Below are positions 24,020 to 37,239 of a DNA stretch of 64,000 nucleotides, in pieces. This DNA comes from Microstegium vimineum. Lineage: Eukaryota > Streptophyta > Magnoliopsida > Poales > Poaceae. The notes below the pieces were generated by a model that was not told where the DNA came from, did not search any database, and saw only the letters and a list, made by a program, of their open reading frames with translations. The translations under genes and the position numbers were made by a program. Every line of letters starts with the position of its first letter. The first letter of the stretch is position 1. Location of the stretch: assembly GCA_022036555.1 (NCBI GenBank), contig CM039120.1, positions 15,019,291 through 15,083,290 of the forward strand. Reading direction: 5' to 3'.

Positions 24020-24335
24020 GTTAGCCTTTAGGATACTCTTAGTGGAGTGTTTCATGGTGTTGTTTCAAAGATTGCCACATCATGTAAAATAAAAATGAAA
24101 TATGGATGAGACATCCATCCTCAGTGCATAGTTTCATTCTATTGTTTCACAGATATTTAATTTCATGACTCATATAGAGTTGGTAATCATGCCAAAAAAG
24201 ATACATCTAGATGAAACTCACTTATCCTCTCTCTCTCTTCTTAAAAATGTTGTTGTGTAATAAAATGCCTATCTAGAAGCCTACTAAATACAAATGAAAC
24301 TCAAACGAAACTTCAATTGAGATTAGCCTTAGGAT
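24020..24335. mobile_element. MITE-like inverted-repeat element
   Basis: The left part GGATACTCTTAGTGGAGTGT with TTTCATGG is an imperfect inverted match to the right part, which reads GGCTAATCTCAATTGAAGTT with TCGTTT on the other strand. Internal 'gtttca' phrases are repeated. It resembles grass MITEs with 'tctcaatggagtttcat' ends. Exact boundaries and a target duplication were not found. Confidence 0.4.
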
Positions 24336-24471
24336 GACATAGGCCAGTACGTCATCATATTTGAGTTGTCCAAATTTCTCAACAATGGAAGCTTTCTTTT
24401 TAGCAAAGACGACAAATGAATTATGCATAATAAATGTGCTTTAGTGAATCCCACTTATTATTTTCACATGG

Positions 24472-26300
24472 TGAAAGGTCCTAGATGGCTAGAGGGAGGG
24501 GGGTGAATAGCCTAATAAAAATTCTACAAATCACTAGAGCAAAAGGTTAGATAACACTTAAGCGAAGCCTTTTGCTCAAGCTCTACTTAGGAGTGCAAAG
24601 CCACCTATTCAATGCAATTCTAGTTAGCTAAGTGCTTATGAATCAATAGCAAGAACCTAAAGCACTTAGCACAAGCTAGCAAGAACAACTACTAAAGAAG
24701 CTAACTAGCAAGCTAACTAGACAAGATATGAATGAGGATAAGTACAAGAGAGGAGGTGATTGTTATACCGATGCCTTGTGATGTATGGATGTCAATGTAG
24801 AGAACCAATCACAAGAATACCAATGAGTAGCCGGGAGACAAGTTGACAATCGAATTTTCTCCCGAGGTTCACTTGGTTGCCACCAAGCTAGTCCCCGTTG
24901 TGTCGACTACTCAAGTGGTGATTCGGTGGCTAATAGTCAATGACAAGCCTAGCCCACTAACTCGGGCGCCACAAGAATCCACCCAAATGAGAGTAACTCA
25001 ATGACACGAGCAATCCACTAGAGTTACCCTTTGGCGCTCCGCCGAGGTGGGTACAAGCCCTCTCACAATCACCGAAGCCGGCCAGAAACAATCACCAATT
25101 GCGTCGAAGCTTCTCCACAATCGCCAAGCCATCTAGGTGTTGGCAAACACCAAGAATAACAAGAAACTCCGCGGCGATGACGATGACCAAGTGCCACTAA
25201 GATGCAATGCAATGATCAATGCACTTGGTTCACTCAAACTCTCACAAGTATGCAATTGGAGTGAAGAGAGTGAGTTGAGGGCTATCTCAAGCAAGCACAA
25301 ATGTCTCAAATGAATGGGAAGTGCAAGTGGGAGCCCTAGGAGCCGGCCAAAACGCTTATATAGACACCTCCAAGCAACTAGCTATTTTGCCCTCTTTCCA
25401 TTGCCTTCTGCGTCAGTACGGACGCAGTCTGTGTGGGGGGTCCGGACCAACACGCATGCGTCCGGACCCTCCTCCATTTGAATTCTGCCGTTGGTGCCCT
25501 TCCTGGCGCTGACGTGCCACCTCCGGACGCATGCAATAGAGTGGGGATCCGGACCATCGCCTTGCGTCCGGACCCTCTGCAGAGCCAGTCCAGAGAGCTC
25601 CCTGAGTCCGGACACGCGTCCGGTGTCCTCGGTCCGGACCATGCCTTGCGTCCAGATAAATCCAACAGAGAGGAGTACAGAGAGCGCTGAGCTCCGGATG
25701 CGCGACCGGAGTCAGCGTCCGGACCATCTTTAGCGTCCGGACCTCCTGTCCAGAGAGGCCGAGGCTAGGGTATGCCTCCGGTCGCATGTCCATTGGTCCG
25801 GACCGCACTTAGCTTGCGTTCGGAGTCCTTTTGACTTCCAAACCGAGCCTCTGCTTCTTCTCCAAGCTTCCATGTGCTAACACCTTGTGATCCATCTCTT
25901 GTCCACCTGTGTTAGCCTTTTACATTATAGTTCATGGATTTTACTTTAGTTCCTTGAGTCACTTAGGTTCATTTTAGATATGCAATGCAAATGACCTAGT
26001 GGCACATGATAACCGCAATCGACACGAGTTTTCCCTTCTTGATAGTATGACTATCTATCCTAAATGTGATCACACTCTCTATAGTGTCTTGATCACCAAA
26101 CCGAAAATAGCCCTATAGATATACCTTTGCCTTGAGCCATTTCCATTCCATCTTTTCCTTGTCCATGGAGTACTTGATCTATCATGATCATCCTCTAGGC
26201 TCCATGCACCAAGGTGGATTACCCTATCTTGATTTAGCACTTAGCAATAGGGTTAGTCCATAGGTTTCATCAATTACTCAAAACAAAACATGGGCTTTCA
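24472..26300 (-). repeat. 3' LTR of the copia element (complete, 1829 bp)
   Basis: On plus it starts TGAAAGGTCCTAGATGG and ends CATGGGCTTTCA. A block at about 25405-25830 carries roughly eleven copies of the palindrome TCCGGA, mostly as GTCCGGAC, making this part CpG-dense. CG-rich palindromes in LTRs have been reported for Sireviruses. The 5' LTR lacks most of this block. Confidence 0.93.
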
Positions 26301-27235
26301 ATCTTCCCCTTTTTGGTAATTGATGACAACCTTTTCACAAATGAATATATATGATGAAAATTCACTTTGGTAATATTAGCCCCCCTACATATGTGATATA
26401 TGAGCTTGGTTCATTTTGATCACATATGTATGAATAAGAATTGTGGGAGAGTAAATGCTACCAAATGATGCTAAGGTGTGTAGGATGGACCTTTGAAGCG
26501 TGATACCAATCGGAGTGCAATGTAAAACCATCCTTAGCACCATGATTGCCTAGAAACCACTAGACAAGCACATTGAAAGAACTCGATACCACAAGAAACA
26601 ATGAGAGCCTAAGCATCCTAGTTCTTCAATCATCATACCATCTAGTTTCTAGCAATCACCACACAATCATATCATGATTTTAAGTACATATGCAAGCAAG
26701 CACTTATGAATGCACAAGGATATGCAACAATTTATTCATAGACTTGCTCCCCCTACTTGTGTGCTTTTTATTTTTAAATTTTCAAAATATTTTCTTACTA
26801 CTTACTTCTCCCCCTTTGTCATCTATTATCATAAAAGATGTGCTCAAAGGTTTGATTATTGGAGAGAAGTTTTAGTTGTGGTTCAATCTAGATTACTTTC
26901 CCCAAGCTATTTAATTCGGTTTAAACCATGGACAAGCTTGTTCACACATTCTAGAATGGTTATCATGCCCATGTTGAGCTAAAAATTTGAAGTTCATGAT
27001 CTAGATAAAACACTAGGATTGCAATCCCACAAATATTCATATGCTACCACTAGGTCACATTAAGCATAGAAGCAATAGTGGTACCATATAAGCATCAAAT
27101 CATTTTATTTTCATGAATGATCCTAATCAGTTGATGTCTAGATGCACTAACAAGTCCTAATAAGGATGAATGACATGTCAATCAACTTGTACCTTACATA
27201 GCTTTAAGGAGAGGCATGTCATATATGGGGGTGCA
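26301..27235 (-). other. 3' non-coding region of the copia element with several polypurine tracts
   Basis: Directly next to the 3' LTR the minus strand reads CCAAAAAGGGGAAGAT, the expected polypurine primer. Further G-rich purine tracts occur at about 26382 (TAGGGGGGCTA), 26747 (TAGGGGGAGCAAG) and 26808 (GACAAAGGGGGAGAAG), all read on minus. Multiple tracts upstream of the 3' LTR are a known Sirevirus trait. No envelope-like frame is present. Confidence 0.75.
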
Positions 27236-30200
27236 TCAACACATATTTGAGAAGTCAAGAATGTTCAATTCATTCCTTAGCTTGCAAAACCTCTTCTCAT
27301 CTAATGGCTTGGTGAATATGTCGACAAGTTGATCATCGGTGCCAACACTTGTGATCTTGATATCACCCTTGAGTTGATGGTCTCTTATGAAGTGGTGCCT
27401 CACATCAATGTTCTTGGTTCTTGAATGTTGAACCGGATTGTTGGTTAGCTTTACCGCACTTTCATTGTCACATAGCAATGGCACTTGCTTGAAGTTGATC
27501 CCATAGTCATTCAAAGTTGTTTTCATCCAAAGCAATTGAGCACAACAACTACCCGCACTTATGTATTCGGCTTCGGCGGTAGAGAGTGCAACACTATTTT
27601 GCTTCTTTGATGACCAAGATACAAGTGACATGCCTAGCAATTGACATGTGCTCGATGTGCTCTTTCTATCAATCTTGCATCCCGCATAGTCGGAGTCCGA
27701 ATATCCATTTAGCTCAAAGTTTGACCCCTTGGGATACCACAATCCAACATCTTGTGTATGCTTTAAGTACCTCAATATTCTTTTTGTAGCCTTCAAGTGA
27801 CTTTCTCTTGGAGAGGCTTGGAATCTTGCACACATGCACACACAAAACATCACATCCGGCCTTGAAGCGGTCACATAGAGTAGGCTTCCAATCATAGACC
27901 GATACAACTTTTGATCCACCATGTTGCCACTAGCATCACTATCCAAGTGTCCATTAGTGCCCATTGGAGTGCTAATGCCTTTAGACTCTTCTAAGCCAAA
28001 CTTCTTCATCATATCCTTGATGTATTTGCCTTGACTCACAAAGGTGCCATTCTTCAATTGCTTGATTTGAAGACCAAGGAAGTAGCTAAGTTCACCAATC
28101 ATTGACATTTCAAACTCATTTGCCATCATCTTGCCAAATTCTTCACAAAATTCTTGATTGGTTGAACCGAATATGATGTCATCCACATAGATTTGGAGCA
28201 CACATAGATCCTTGATAAGCTTCTTGGTGAAGAGAGTAGTATCAACCTTCCCCATGATGAACCCTTTAGATAGTAGGAAGTCCCTCAATCTTTCATACCA
28301 TGCTCTAGGTGCTTGCTTCAAGCCATATAGAGCCTTCCTCAACTTGTACACATGGTCGGGCTTCTTGTCATCTTCAAAACCGAGAGGTTGCTCAACATAG
28401 ACTAGCTCATTGATATATCTATTCAAGAAAGCACTCTTCACGCCCATTTGGTATAGCTTGATGTTGTGTGCACATGCATAGGCCAATAGGATTCTAATTG
28501 CCTCTAATCTTGCAACCGGTGCATAGGTTTCTCCAAAGTGAAGACCCTCAACTTGAGTGTATCCTTGAGCTACCAATCTTGCTTTGTTCCTCACAACTAT
28601 ACCATCTTGATCTTGCTTGTTTCTAAAAACCCATCTTGTGCCAATCACATTGTAGTTCTTGGGTCTTTCAACTAGTTCCCAAACTTGGTTCCTAGTGAAA
28701 TTGTTGAGCTCTTCATGCATAGCATTGACCCAATCAACATCTTGTAGGGCTTCATCAATCTTTGTTGGCTCTATGGATGGTACAAATGAGTAGTGCTCAC
28801 AAAAGGGTGCCAATCTTGATCTTGTTTGAACACCACTTGTAATGTCACCAACTATTTGATCAATGGGGTGATCTCTTGCAATGTTGGTTGGTTGGAGAGT
28901 TGGAACTTGATTGCTTGAGATTGGTTGAGATGAACTAGCAACTTTTTGATCTTGTGCTTGAGAGCTACTAGATTGCTTGATAGATGAGTTGAGCACTTGA
29001 TCTTTATCATCTTCAATGTCAATTACTTGCCTAGGCCGAATATCACCAATATCCATGCTCTTCATAGCATTTTCCAATTGAGATCCACTCACATCTTCTA
29101 GGTTCTCATTCTCAACTTGGAAGCCATTGGTTTCATCAAATTCAACATCATAAACCTCCTCAAGTATACCACTAGCCGAATTCCACACTCTATAGGCTTT
29201 GCTTGTGGTTGAGTATCCAAGTAAGAACCCTTCATCACATTTCTTGTCAAACTTCCCAAGTCTTGTGCCTTTCTTAAAGATGTAGCATTTGCACCCAAAG
29301 ACTCTAAAGTATGCAATGTTGGGCTTTCTTCCATTCAATAGCTCATATGGTGTCTTCTCCATCAATGGGTGACAATACAATCGGTTGCTAGAGTAGGAAG
29401 CGGTGTTGATAGCTTCGGCCGAAAAGGAGTGACTCACATTGTACTCACTAAGCATAGATCTTGCCATATCAATTAATATTCTATTCTTCCTCTCAACTAG
29501 GCCATTTGATTGAGTGTATTTGGCCGAAAATTGATGCTTGATTCCAAGCTCATCACATAGATCTTCAACTCTTGTATTCTTGAATTCATTTCCATTATCA
29601 CTTCTCACTTTCTTGATGGTAGTTTAAAACTCATTGTGACATCTCTTGACAAAAGTCTTGAATGTGGCAAATGTTTCACTCTTGTCATTGAGAAAGAATA
29701 CCCAAGTATATCTTGTAAGATCATCCACTATGGAAAAACCATACTTGTTGCCTCCAATACTAGTGTATGTTGTTGGTCCAAATAGATCCATGTGCAACAA
29801 CTCAAATGATCTACTAGTGCTCATCATGCTTTTCTTTGGATGGGTGTTACCAACTTGTTTGCCAGCTTGACAAGAGCTACAAAGTTTGTCCTTCTCAAAT
29901 ACAACATCTTTCAAGCCTGTTACTAAGTCATGTTTGATCAATCTATTCAATTGCTTCATCCCAACATGACCAAGCCTTCTATGCCATAACCAACCCATAC
30001 TTGATTTAGTGAGCAAGCAAGTTGACAATTGAGCTTCACTAGCATTGAAATCAACTAGGTAGAGGTTCTCATATCGAAAGCCTTTAAAGATCAAGTTTGA
30101 ACCATCTACACTAATGATCTCAACATCATATACTCCAAATATGCATTTGAATCCAATATCACACAATTGAGCTATCGATAGCAAATTGAAGTTAAAGCTC

Positions 30201-30394
30201 TCAACTAGCAAGACATTTGATATGCTCAAGTCATTGGATATTGCAATCTTACCAAGCCTCTTGACCTTGCCTTTGCCATTATCACCAAATTTAATACTAT
30301 CAATACCATCATTGGTGTTGGAGTTGATTGATTTGAACATTCTAGAATCCCCGGTCATGTGTTGAGTGCACCCACTATCAAGCACCCAATGCAT
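27236..30394 (-). pseudogene. Copia pol: protease, integrase, reverse transcriptase, RNase H (one stop)
   Basis: The frame is open across this span except for a single TAA at 29624-29626. In order it shows the protease active site (WVLDSGCTQHMTG), the GAG-pre-integrase zinc-binding region (LWHRRLGHVGMKQLNRL...CSSCQAGK), and the integrase D,D,E residues (HMDLFGP; RSDNGNEF; NGLVERKNR). The RT follows, with the YVDD box in IYVDDIIFG, and RNase H motifs (STAEAEYISA; DIFTKPL) lie near the C-terminus. Motif A of the RT reads QMGVKSAFLN where the family has MDVKxAFLNG, so the first catalytic aspartate is replaced by glycine at 28442-28444 (GGC). The stop falls inside integrase between its second and third acidic residues. 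Together these predict no functional enzyme from this copy. Confidence 0.92.
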
Positions 30395-30427
30395 TCCTCC
30401 GGCCTTGTAATTTACCTACAAAAAAAA

Positions 30428-32457
30428 TTAGTTCTTCTTAGGTACCCATACTTGTTTGGGTCCTCCAAAGTTAGTGACCAAGGATTTTGGCACCCAAATA
30501 GCCTTCTTCTTTGGGCCAACACAAGGTGTGCCAACATACTTAGCCATGATACCTTTAGCACTTTTGGTAAGCATATAACATGAATCAAGGTGCATAGAGG
30601 TAGCTTTAGAAAACTTGGTTTGGCTCATGTTAAGTTTGCAATATTGGTCAATATGCCCCACTTGCTTGCATTTTGTGCAAAACCGACCATTGCTCCTCAC
30701 AAAGCTAGGCTTAGGAGTTACAAAGGCCGACTTGCCCTTCTTGGGGGTATAGCCCAATCCCTCTTTGCAAAGAGAGAATCTTTGGCTACCCAAGCACTTT
30801 AGCAAGCAGGCATCTCCACCATATGCCTTACGCAAAGCATGAGTGAGTTCATTAATATCACTTTTCAATTTTTCATTTTCAATCACTAGTGTAGCATCAT
30901 CCTTTGAGCTATCACTAGTAGATGTGCAAGTGGAGGTGCTACATTGTGTCTCGGTTGGTGCAACAATGATAGGAGTGAAAAATGATTCATCTAGAATATC
31001 ACAAGTTACTCCAATGCTACATGATGTAACAATCTTATCCTTGTTTTGATGAAGGAGAGAGGAGTGAGCCTTTTCAAGCTTGTGGTGAGTCCTCTAAAGC
31101 TTCTCATGGGCTTCCATTAGCCTCTCATGAGTGCCATTGAGCTCATGAAAGGATTGTTCAAGAGCCTTAAGCTTCTTGTTCAATTCTTTGCACTCCTTCC
31201 TTTTTGTTTCAAAGCAATCATAAGTTTGCTTCATCATATCAACTAGTTCCTCCTTGGAGTACTCCTCCTCCTCATCACTACTATCATCATCACTATCACT
31301 ATCATCATGAGATTGTACCTTAGATGGCTTAGCCATGAAGCATGATGGAGTGTCGAAGATAGATGGCTTGTTGTTGATAGCAATGCTTGCCAATGCCTTC
31401 TTCTTGGACTTCTTCCTCTCATCATCATCACTAGATTCATCATCGGAGGTATCACTATCCCAAGTCACCATGTATGATTCACCATTCTTCTTCTTGGTGA
31501 ATGATAGCTTCTTCTCCTTCTTATCATACTTGCTCTTCTTCTTCTCATCATCATCACTATGATTGGGACAATTCGCAATCATGTGACCGGTTTGCTTGCA
31601 CTTGTAGCATCTCTTCTCATATTCTTTGCTCTTGAAGTTATCTCTTCTCTTTCTAGCACCATAGCCCTTCTTCTTCATGAACTTGCCAAACTGGCGCACG
31701 AGAGGGCCATCATCTCATCCTCAAGGTCACTAGATTCTTCATCATCACTTGACTCTTGCTTCTTTGCTTTGCCCTTGCTCTTGGATGATGAAGCCTTGAA
31801 TGCTAAGCTCTTCTTTTTTTTATTTTCTTCCTTGACCTGTTCTTCTTCACTTTCCTCATTGTATTGCTCTTCGGTCATGATCTCACCAAGGACTTCATTG
31901 GGAGTGATCTTGTCTAAACCATCTCTCCTAATTATTTGCCTCAAGGTTTTGTATTTCTTGGGCAAACAACCAAGAAACCGGTTTGAGAAGTCTTCATTCT
32001 TGATCTTCTCACCCAAGCTCTTGAGATCATTGATGATCACTTGGAGCCTATGGAACATCTCCGGGATGGACTCACCATCCTTCATCTTGAAGTGAGATAG
32101 CTTGTCCTTGAGCATGTACAACTTGGCATTCTTTATCGTTAAAGTGCCTTCATAAATATCTTCTAGTCTCTTCCACATTTCACTTGCTTTCTCAAGATCT
32201 TTGATTTGCTCAAACACCTTGGAATCAATGCCATTGTAGATCACATTGAGTGCCATGGTGTTGCATTGCTGGTTCTCTTGCTCTCTAGGTGTGGGAGCGG
32301 CTTCATCAAGAATGACAAAGTCACTTTCGGTCATACTCCACACCTTCTCATGTATTGAGCCTAGATGCATCTTCATCTTCCTCTTCCAATAATCAAATGA
32401 GGTGCCATCAAACATTGGTGGTTTGCTCCTCACATGGTTGAATGATATTTGAGCCAT
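30428..32457 (-). pseudogene. Copia gag with two CCHC zinc knuckles (frameshift and stop)
   Basis: The start ATG is at 32457 (MAQISFNHVRSKPPMFDG), followed by the UBN2-type gag domain (SFDYWKRKMKMHLGS...). The first frame ends at 31675 after DLEDEMMAL, and the protein continues in another frame from about 31700, so there is a frameshift in that short overlap. A TAG at 31094-31096 interrupts the next part, after which the frame is open to 30428. Zinc knuckles are CYKCKQTGHMIANC (about 31590) and CTKCKQVGHIDQYC (about 30665). Gag forms the particle that packages the RNA. Acidic/serine and lysine-rich stretches lie between the knuckles. Confidence 0.88.
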
Positions 32458-32502
32458 CTCTTAACACCAAAGGTTGTTAAGCCTTGATAATATGGTGACC
32501 AC

Positions 32503-32515
32503 GGCTCTGATACCA
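32503..32515 (-). other. Primer binding site (initiator Met tRNA) of the copia element
   Basis: On minus, TGGTATCAGAGCC begins two bases after the end of the 5' LTR. It is the standard complement of the plant initiator-Met tRNA 3' end and fixes the element's orientation. Confidence 0.93.
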
Positions 32516-32517
32516 CT

Positions 32518-33527
32518 TGAAAGGTCCTAGATGGCTAGATGGGGGGTGAATAGCCTAAAAAAAATTCTACAAATCACTAGAGCAAAAGGTTAGATAACAC
32601 TTAAGCGAAGCTTTGTGCTCTAGCTCTACTTAGGAGTGCAAAGCCACCTATTCAATGCAATTTTAGTTAGCTAAGTGCTTATCAATCAATAGGAAGAACC
32701 TAAAGCACTTAGCACAAGCTAGCAAGAACAACTACTAAAGAAGCTAACTAGCAAGCTAACTAGACAAGATATGAATGAGGATAAGTACAAGAGAGGAGGT
32801 GATTGTTATACCGATGCCTTGTGATGTATGGATGTCAATGTAGAGAACCAATCACAAGAATACCAATGAGTAGCCGGGAGACAAGTTGACAATCGAATTT
32901 TCTCCTGAGGTTCACTTGGTTGCCACCAAGCTAGTCCCCGTTATGTCGACTACTCAAGTGGTGATTCGGTGGCTAATAGGCAATGACAAGCCTAGCCCAC
33001 TAACTCGGGTGCCACAAGAATCCACCCAAATGAGAGTAACTCAATGACACGAGCAATCCACTAGAGTTACCCTTTAGCGCTCCGCCGAGGTGGGTACAAG
33101 CCCTCTCACAATCACCGAAGCCGGCCAAACAATCACCAATTGCGCCGAAGCTTCTCCACAATCGCCAAGACATCTAGGTGTTGGCAAACACCAAGAATAA
33201 CAAGAAACTCTACGGCGATGACGATGACCAAGTGCCACTAAGATGCAATGCAATGATCAATGCACTTGGTTCACTCAAACTCTCACAAGTATGCAATTGG
33301 ATTGAAGAGAGTGAGTTGAGGGCTATCTCAAGCAAGCACAAATGTCTCAAATGAATGGGAAGTGCAAGAGGGAGCCCTAGGATCCGGCCAAAACGCTTAT
33401 ATAGACACCTCCAAGCAACTAGCCGTTTTGCCCTCTTTCCACTGCCTTCTGCGTCAGTCCGGACGCAGTCTGTGTGGGGGGTCCGGACCAACACGCATGC
33501 GTCCGGACCCTCCTCCATTTGAATTCT
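32518..33527 (-). repeat. 5' LTR of the copia element, inner part
   Basis: This aligns to 24472-25486 of the 3' LTR with only scattered differences. It stops being alignable right after GAATTCT (33521-33527), where the nested block begins. Confidence 0.9.
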
Positions 33528-33749
33528 ATGTGATCGTAATCAGTAAGAATATTACGATTCATTGCTCATTTAGTCATGAAAGCGATGAGGAGACAAGAGA
33601 CTGGCCATTGGCGATGAACAGAGAGGTGATATATGCCTCCCTCTCCCTCCACATTCGCCGTTGCAGCCTCCGCCTAGGGTTTTCCACATCCAACGCTACA
33701 ACCTCTGCCTGGGGTTTTCCCCTACCACCGTCGCCGCCGCTGAGGGAGA

Positions 33750-34352
33750 ATGGCACCTAGGAAATGCAATCCCGAGCAGTCGGAGCGGGCGAAATCACAA
33801 CAGCGGGATGCAAAGGGCAGGTTCAATGGCCCGGCGTTGACGACCACCCCGCTCTCGGCCGCGGCGGAGATGAGTTGTCGCCGGGGCGGAGTATAGGCCC
33901 GAAGTCCTATCTCTGAGGTGCAGCGTACTCCCCGGGACGCCGTCCAGGTGAGGACCAACCTCGCAGAAGCCTCAGAATGGAGGGGTGTTCCCATTATCGA
34001 GATCGACGTCTCCGGAATGTCCGGATACTCCACCATCGACGACTCCGAATGGGAAACGGATGAAGACCACGACCCTAAGGTGAGATTCCCCAGTTCGAGG
34101 TCCCATTGAAATAATCTATGTAGGATTTGTTGTTGAAATCGTCTATGTAGAAGGTTCTGCAGTCTTCTTGATTTCAAATGGTATGTGCTTTGTTCCTGTG
34201 TGCGTCTTATCTGTTGTGTTTGTCTAAGTGATACACTTGTTGGCATATCTATGCAGACTTGCGTTGCATGTCTGGTGAAGGAGTTGATGGAGAAGGACAT
34301 GATGATCGAGTGGTTGAAGCGTCGGGTGAAGCAACTGGAGAAGAAGAAGTAG
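33750..34352 (+). pseudogene. Two-exon gene of unknown function carried in the CACTA block
   Basis: Exon 1 runs 33750-34079 (110 codons, phase 0) from an ATG preceded by a CT-rich leader with 'cctagggttttcc' phrases. It begins MAPRKCNPEQSERAKSQQRD and ends STIDDSEWETDEDHDPK. The donor AAG|GTGAGA and acceptor ATGCAG (exon 2 from 34257) join it to TCVACLVKELMEKDMMIEWL and a basic coiled tail ending LEKKK, with stop at 34350-34352. The total is 141 codons. One in-frame TAG (33894-33896) breaks exon 1. The family is unknown to me: a small charged protein with a CxxC and a possible coiled coil. It may be a captured host gene or an accessory transposon gene. Its strand is opposite to the transposase. 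Confidence 0.55.
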
Positions 34353-34854
34353 GCTAGGCAAGTCTGGTGGAAGCACCTCGACGCCTAATTGTACATATAT
34401 GATGCAGACTACTATGAAGCACCTAGATGGCTTTTGCTTGGCTTTTTGGATGTATGAGGAAGTGTTTTGGATAAACCTCGTAGTCGTAGCTCAATATGTG
34501 GTGCTGTTATGTAGTCTTTTAGGATATAGTGATGGAAGTATGAATAACTTAGGAACTGGTGTTGGATGTATGAACTTAAGTCTCACTTGGTGATGGGATT
34601 AAGAACCTTATAGCAGTAATGTTTATCTAATCTACCTTGTGTCATAGCAGCCTGATGGTTTTTCCAGTGATCTTATATATAACTGTGATGTACAATAATC
34701 AGAAGTCATATAATTATGTGATGTAATATAATCTCAACTCATATAATTCTCTGTTGTCAAATAATGTCAACTATAATTCTGAGGAAAAAAACTGAACTCA
34801 ACAAAAAAACTCTACTGAACTATGTGCATAAAGTCCAGCCTAGTATCCATACTA
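34353..34854. other. Spacer between the unknown gene and the TNP2 3' end
   Basis: This is probably the 3' UTR of the two-exon gene, followed by AT-rich sequence. No separate gene is supported. Confidence 0.4.
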
Positions 34855-37170
34855 CAAATCATCATCTTCATCATCTGTGGACATGACATCATTGTTGTCA
34901 ATGCCACCATCACTACAATATTGCTCCACTGTATCATCCTCATCCTCATTCTCACTCTCTTCAAGATTAATAGCAGCTTCCTTCTTGTTTCTTATAAGTT
35001 CATGTAAATTGCCTTCAATTATAGTGGCTTGTCCACCTTCAACATTGTGCAAAACCTCATTATCATCACCTTCTTGCACTACATGCTCAGTATCAGAACA
35101 ATCATCATCCTGATGCACATCATGACTGCCATGTTCTGTTTCAGCCACATCATAAATATTCGTATGTTCAAATTTCTGCACAACTCACCAATCTCTACAT
35201 TGTGGAGTTGTATCTTGCAGGTAAAATACCTTTTTTGCTTGCTCTGCCAAGATAAAAGGATCAGTCTTGCACCAAAATGATTGCACATTGATGGATTTGA
35301 AATGTTTGTCATCTCGTAGGCCCACAGTCTTGCCTACTTGGTTGTACCAATCGCATCGAAATAGAACCACCGTCCAATGAACTTGATAATCTGAGGGATA
35401 TAGCAACTCAATAACCTCTTTAAGGACACCATAAAAATTCATGCTATTTCCAGCATGTGAACCTTCAGTCATTACACCAATGTTTTGTGTCTGCATTAAC
35501 TTCTCACGATCTGCAGTGCTATACCGCACTCCATTAATCTTGCAACCTGCACTAATCCTAACTCGCTGAACTGGACCACATGACAGTGCCCATAGTCCTT
35601 CGCTAACCGATTATGGATTCTCACTGCGCTTCTTTTCAATCTGTTGCAACAAAATTACTCAGGCCACCATTTACATATGGATAATAATGCATTTACTATG
35701 CCTATAAACAAAATGCTGAGTGGCTTACATGGGATTTAAACCACTTTGCAAATCCCTGATCGACCATTTGATCTACTTCATCTGGAGGTGCACCTTGCTG
35801 CACTAACTCCTCCCTGTACATGCTGTAGGAAAAAATTGATTTGTAAGAATGATTCCAAATTTAAAAAATAAAACACAAACAAAATCTCAAACATACTTAC
35901 TCCAAATAGCCCTCTGCTTCTTCAGCATTATGCAACACATACCAAACTAACTTATTCATAATAGCATGATCAATGTACTCGGTCGTACTAGCTCCAACAA
36001 GAGTAGCACCATGCTTAAAAACAGATATGTCATTAGGCAATGTCATCTTTGTACCACTATCATCGTCCTGGTTAAATTTAGTGTCAACATCCTCCATGTA
36101 CCTAGAACAAAAGGTCAAGATGTCACTTGCCATATATGCCTCAGCAATTGATCCTCCTAGCCTAGCCCTGTTCCTTACAAAATTCTTCAAAGTTCCTAGT
36201 CGCCTTTCTATTGGGTACATCCATCCATATTGAACAAGTCCTCTAAGCAGTGCCTCATCGGGAAGGTGGACACACAGGTGCACCATGACATCAAAGAAGG
36301 CAGGTGGAAAGATTTTCTCAAGCTTGCATAGGATCAATGGAATTTCTTCTTTCAGCCGTTTCACAACATCTATCCTTAGATTTCTACTGCATAATTCCCT
36401 AAAGAAGGTCCCCAGCTCTGCAATTGCTTCATATACATCCTTCCTCACTAGCCCTCTAAGGCTAGCGGGTATGATTCGTTGTAGGAGTATGTGACAATAA
36501 TGTGTCTTTAGCTTTCCAACCACCCTTGAACCATCTTCACTTATGTATCTTGCTAGGTTAGCCGCATATCCATCAGGAAACTTGATACCTTTGAGAAACT
36601 TGCAGAACTCGACTTTCTGATCCTTTCCCAACACATATGGAGCAGGTCGAGCCTTGCAGACAGAGTTTCTATCCTGCTGCAAGTGCAATTCATGTCTTAT
36701 GCCCATATCAAACAAATCTAGCCTAGCATTTTGTGTGTCCTTGGACTTGCCTACTATATTGAGTAATGTGCCAAGAATATTTTCACATACATTCTTCTCA
36801 ATGTGCATCACATCGAGATTATGTCGAAGCTTCAAATGTTCCCAATATGGCAATCTCCACAACCCACTTTTGCGGCTATAAATCTTTGGACCGTCACTGC
36901 GCTTCCTTTTATTTCTGGGAATATTGTCATCATGCTTCCCTGGCCTGACATCTTTCACCTTGTCTAGCTCCTGTCGGACCTCCTCCACAGTAAACTTGCC
37001 AGGCTAATCTTTCTTTTCACGCTTACCATCAAAAGCCAAGCTGTTCCGCCATTCGTGTGTCATTTTAAGGTATCGACGATGTCCAATGTAGCATATCTTG
37101 TTCCTTATTCCCCAAGACAACGGATCCTTGTCGCAATGAATACATGCATAATACCCTTTTGTTGTTCGCC

Positions 37171-37208
37171 TAGATAACGCGCCCAACGCTAGATAACGCG
37201 CCCAACGC
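37171..37208. repeat. 19-bp tandem duplication inside TNP2
   Basis: TAGATAACGCGCCCAACGC occurs twice in a row (37171-37189 and 37190-37208). The unit is not a multiple of three, so it shifts the transposase frame in the YPALGALS region and produces a doubled translation in two frames. Confidence 0.9.
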
Positions 37209-37239
37209 TGGATAATCATCCATAGTGCCGAACGCAAGC

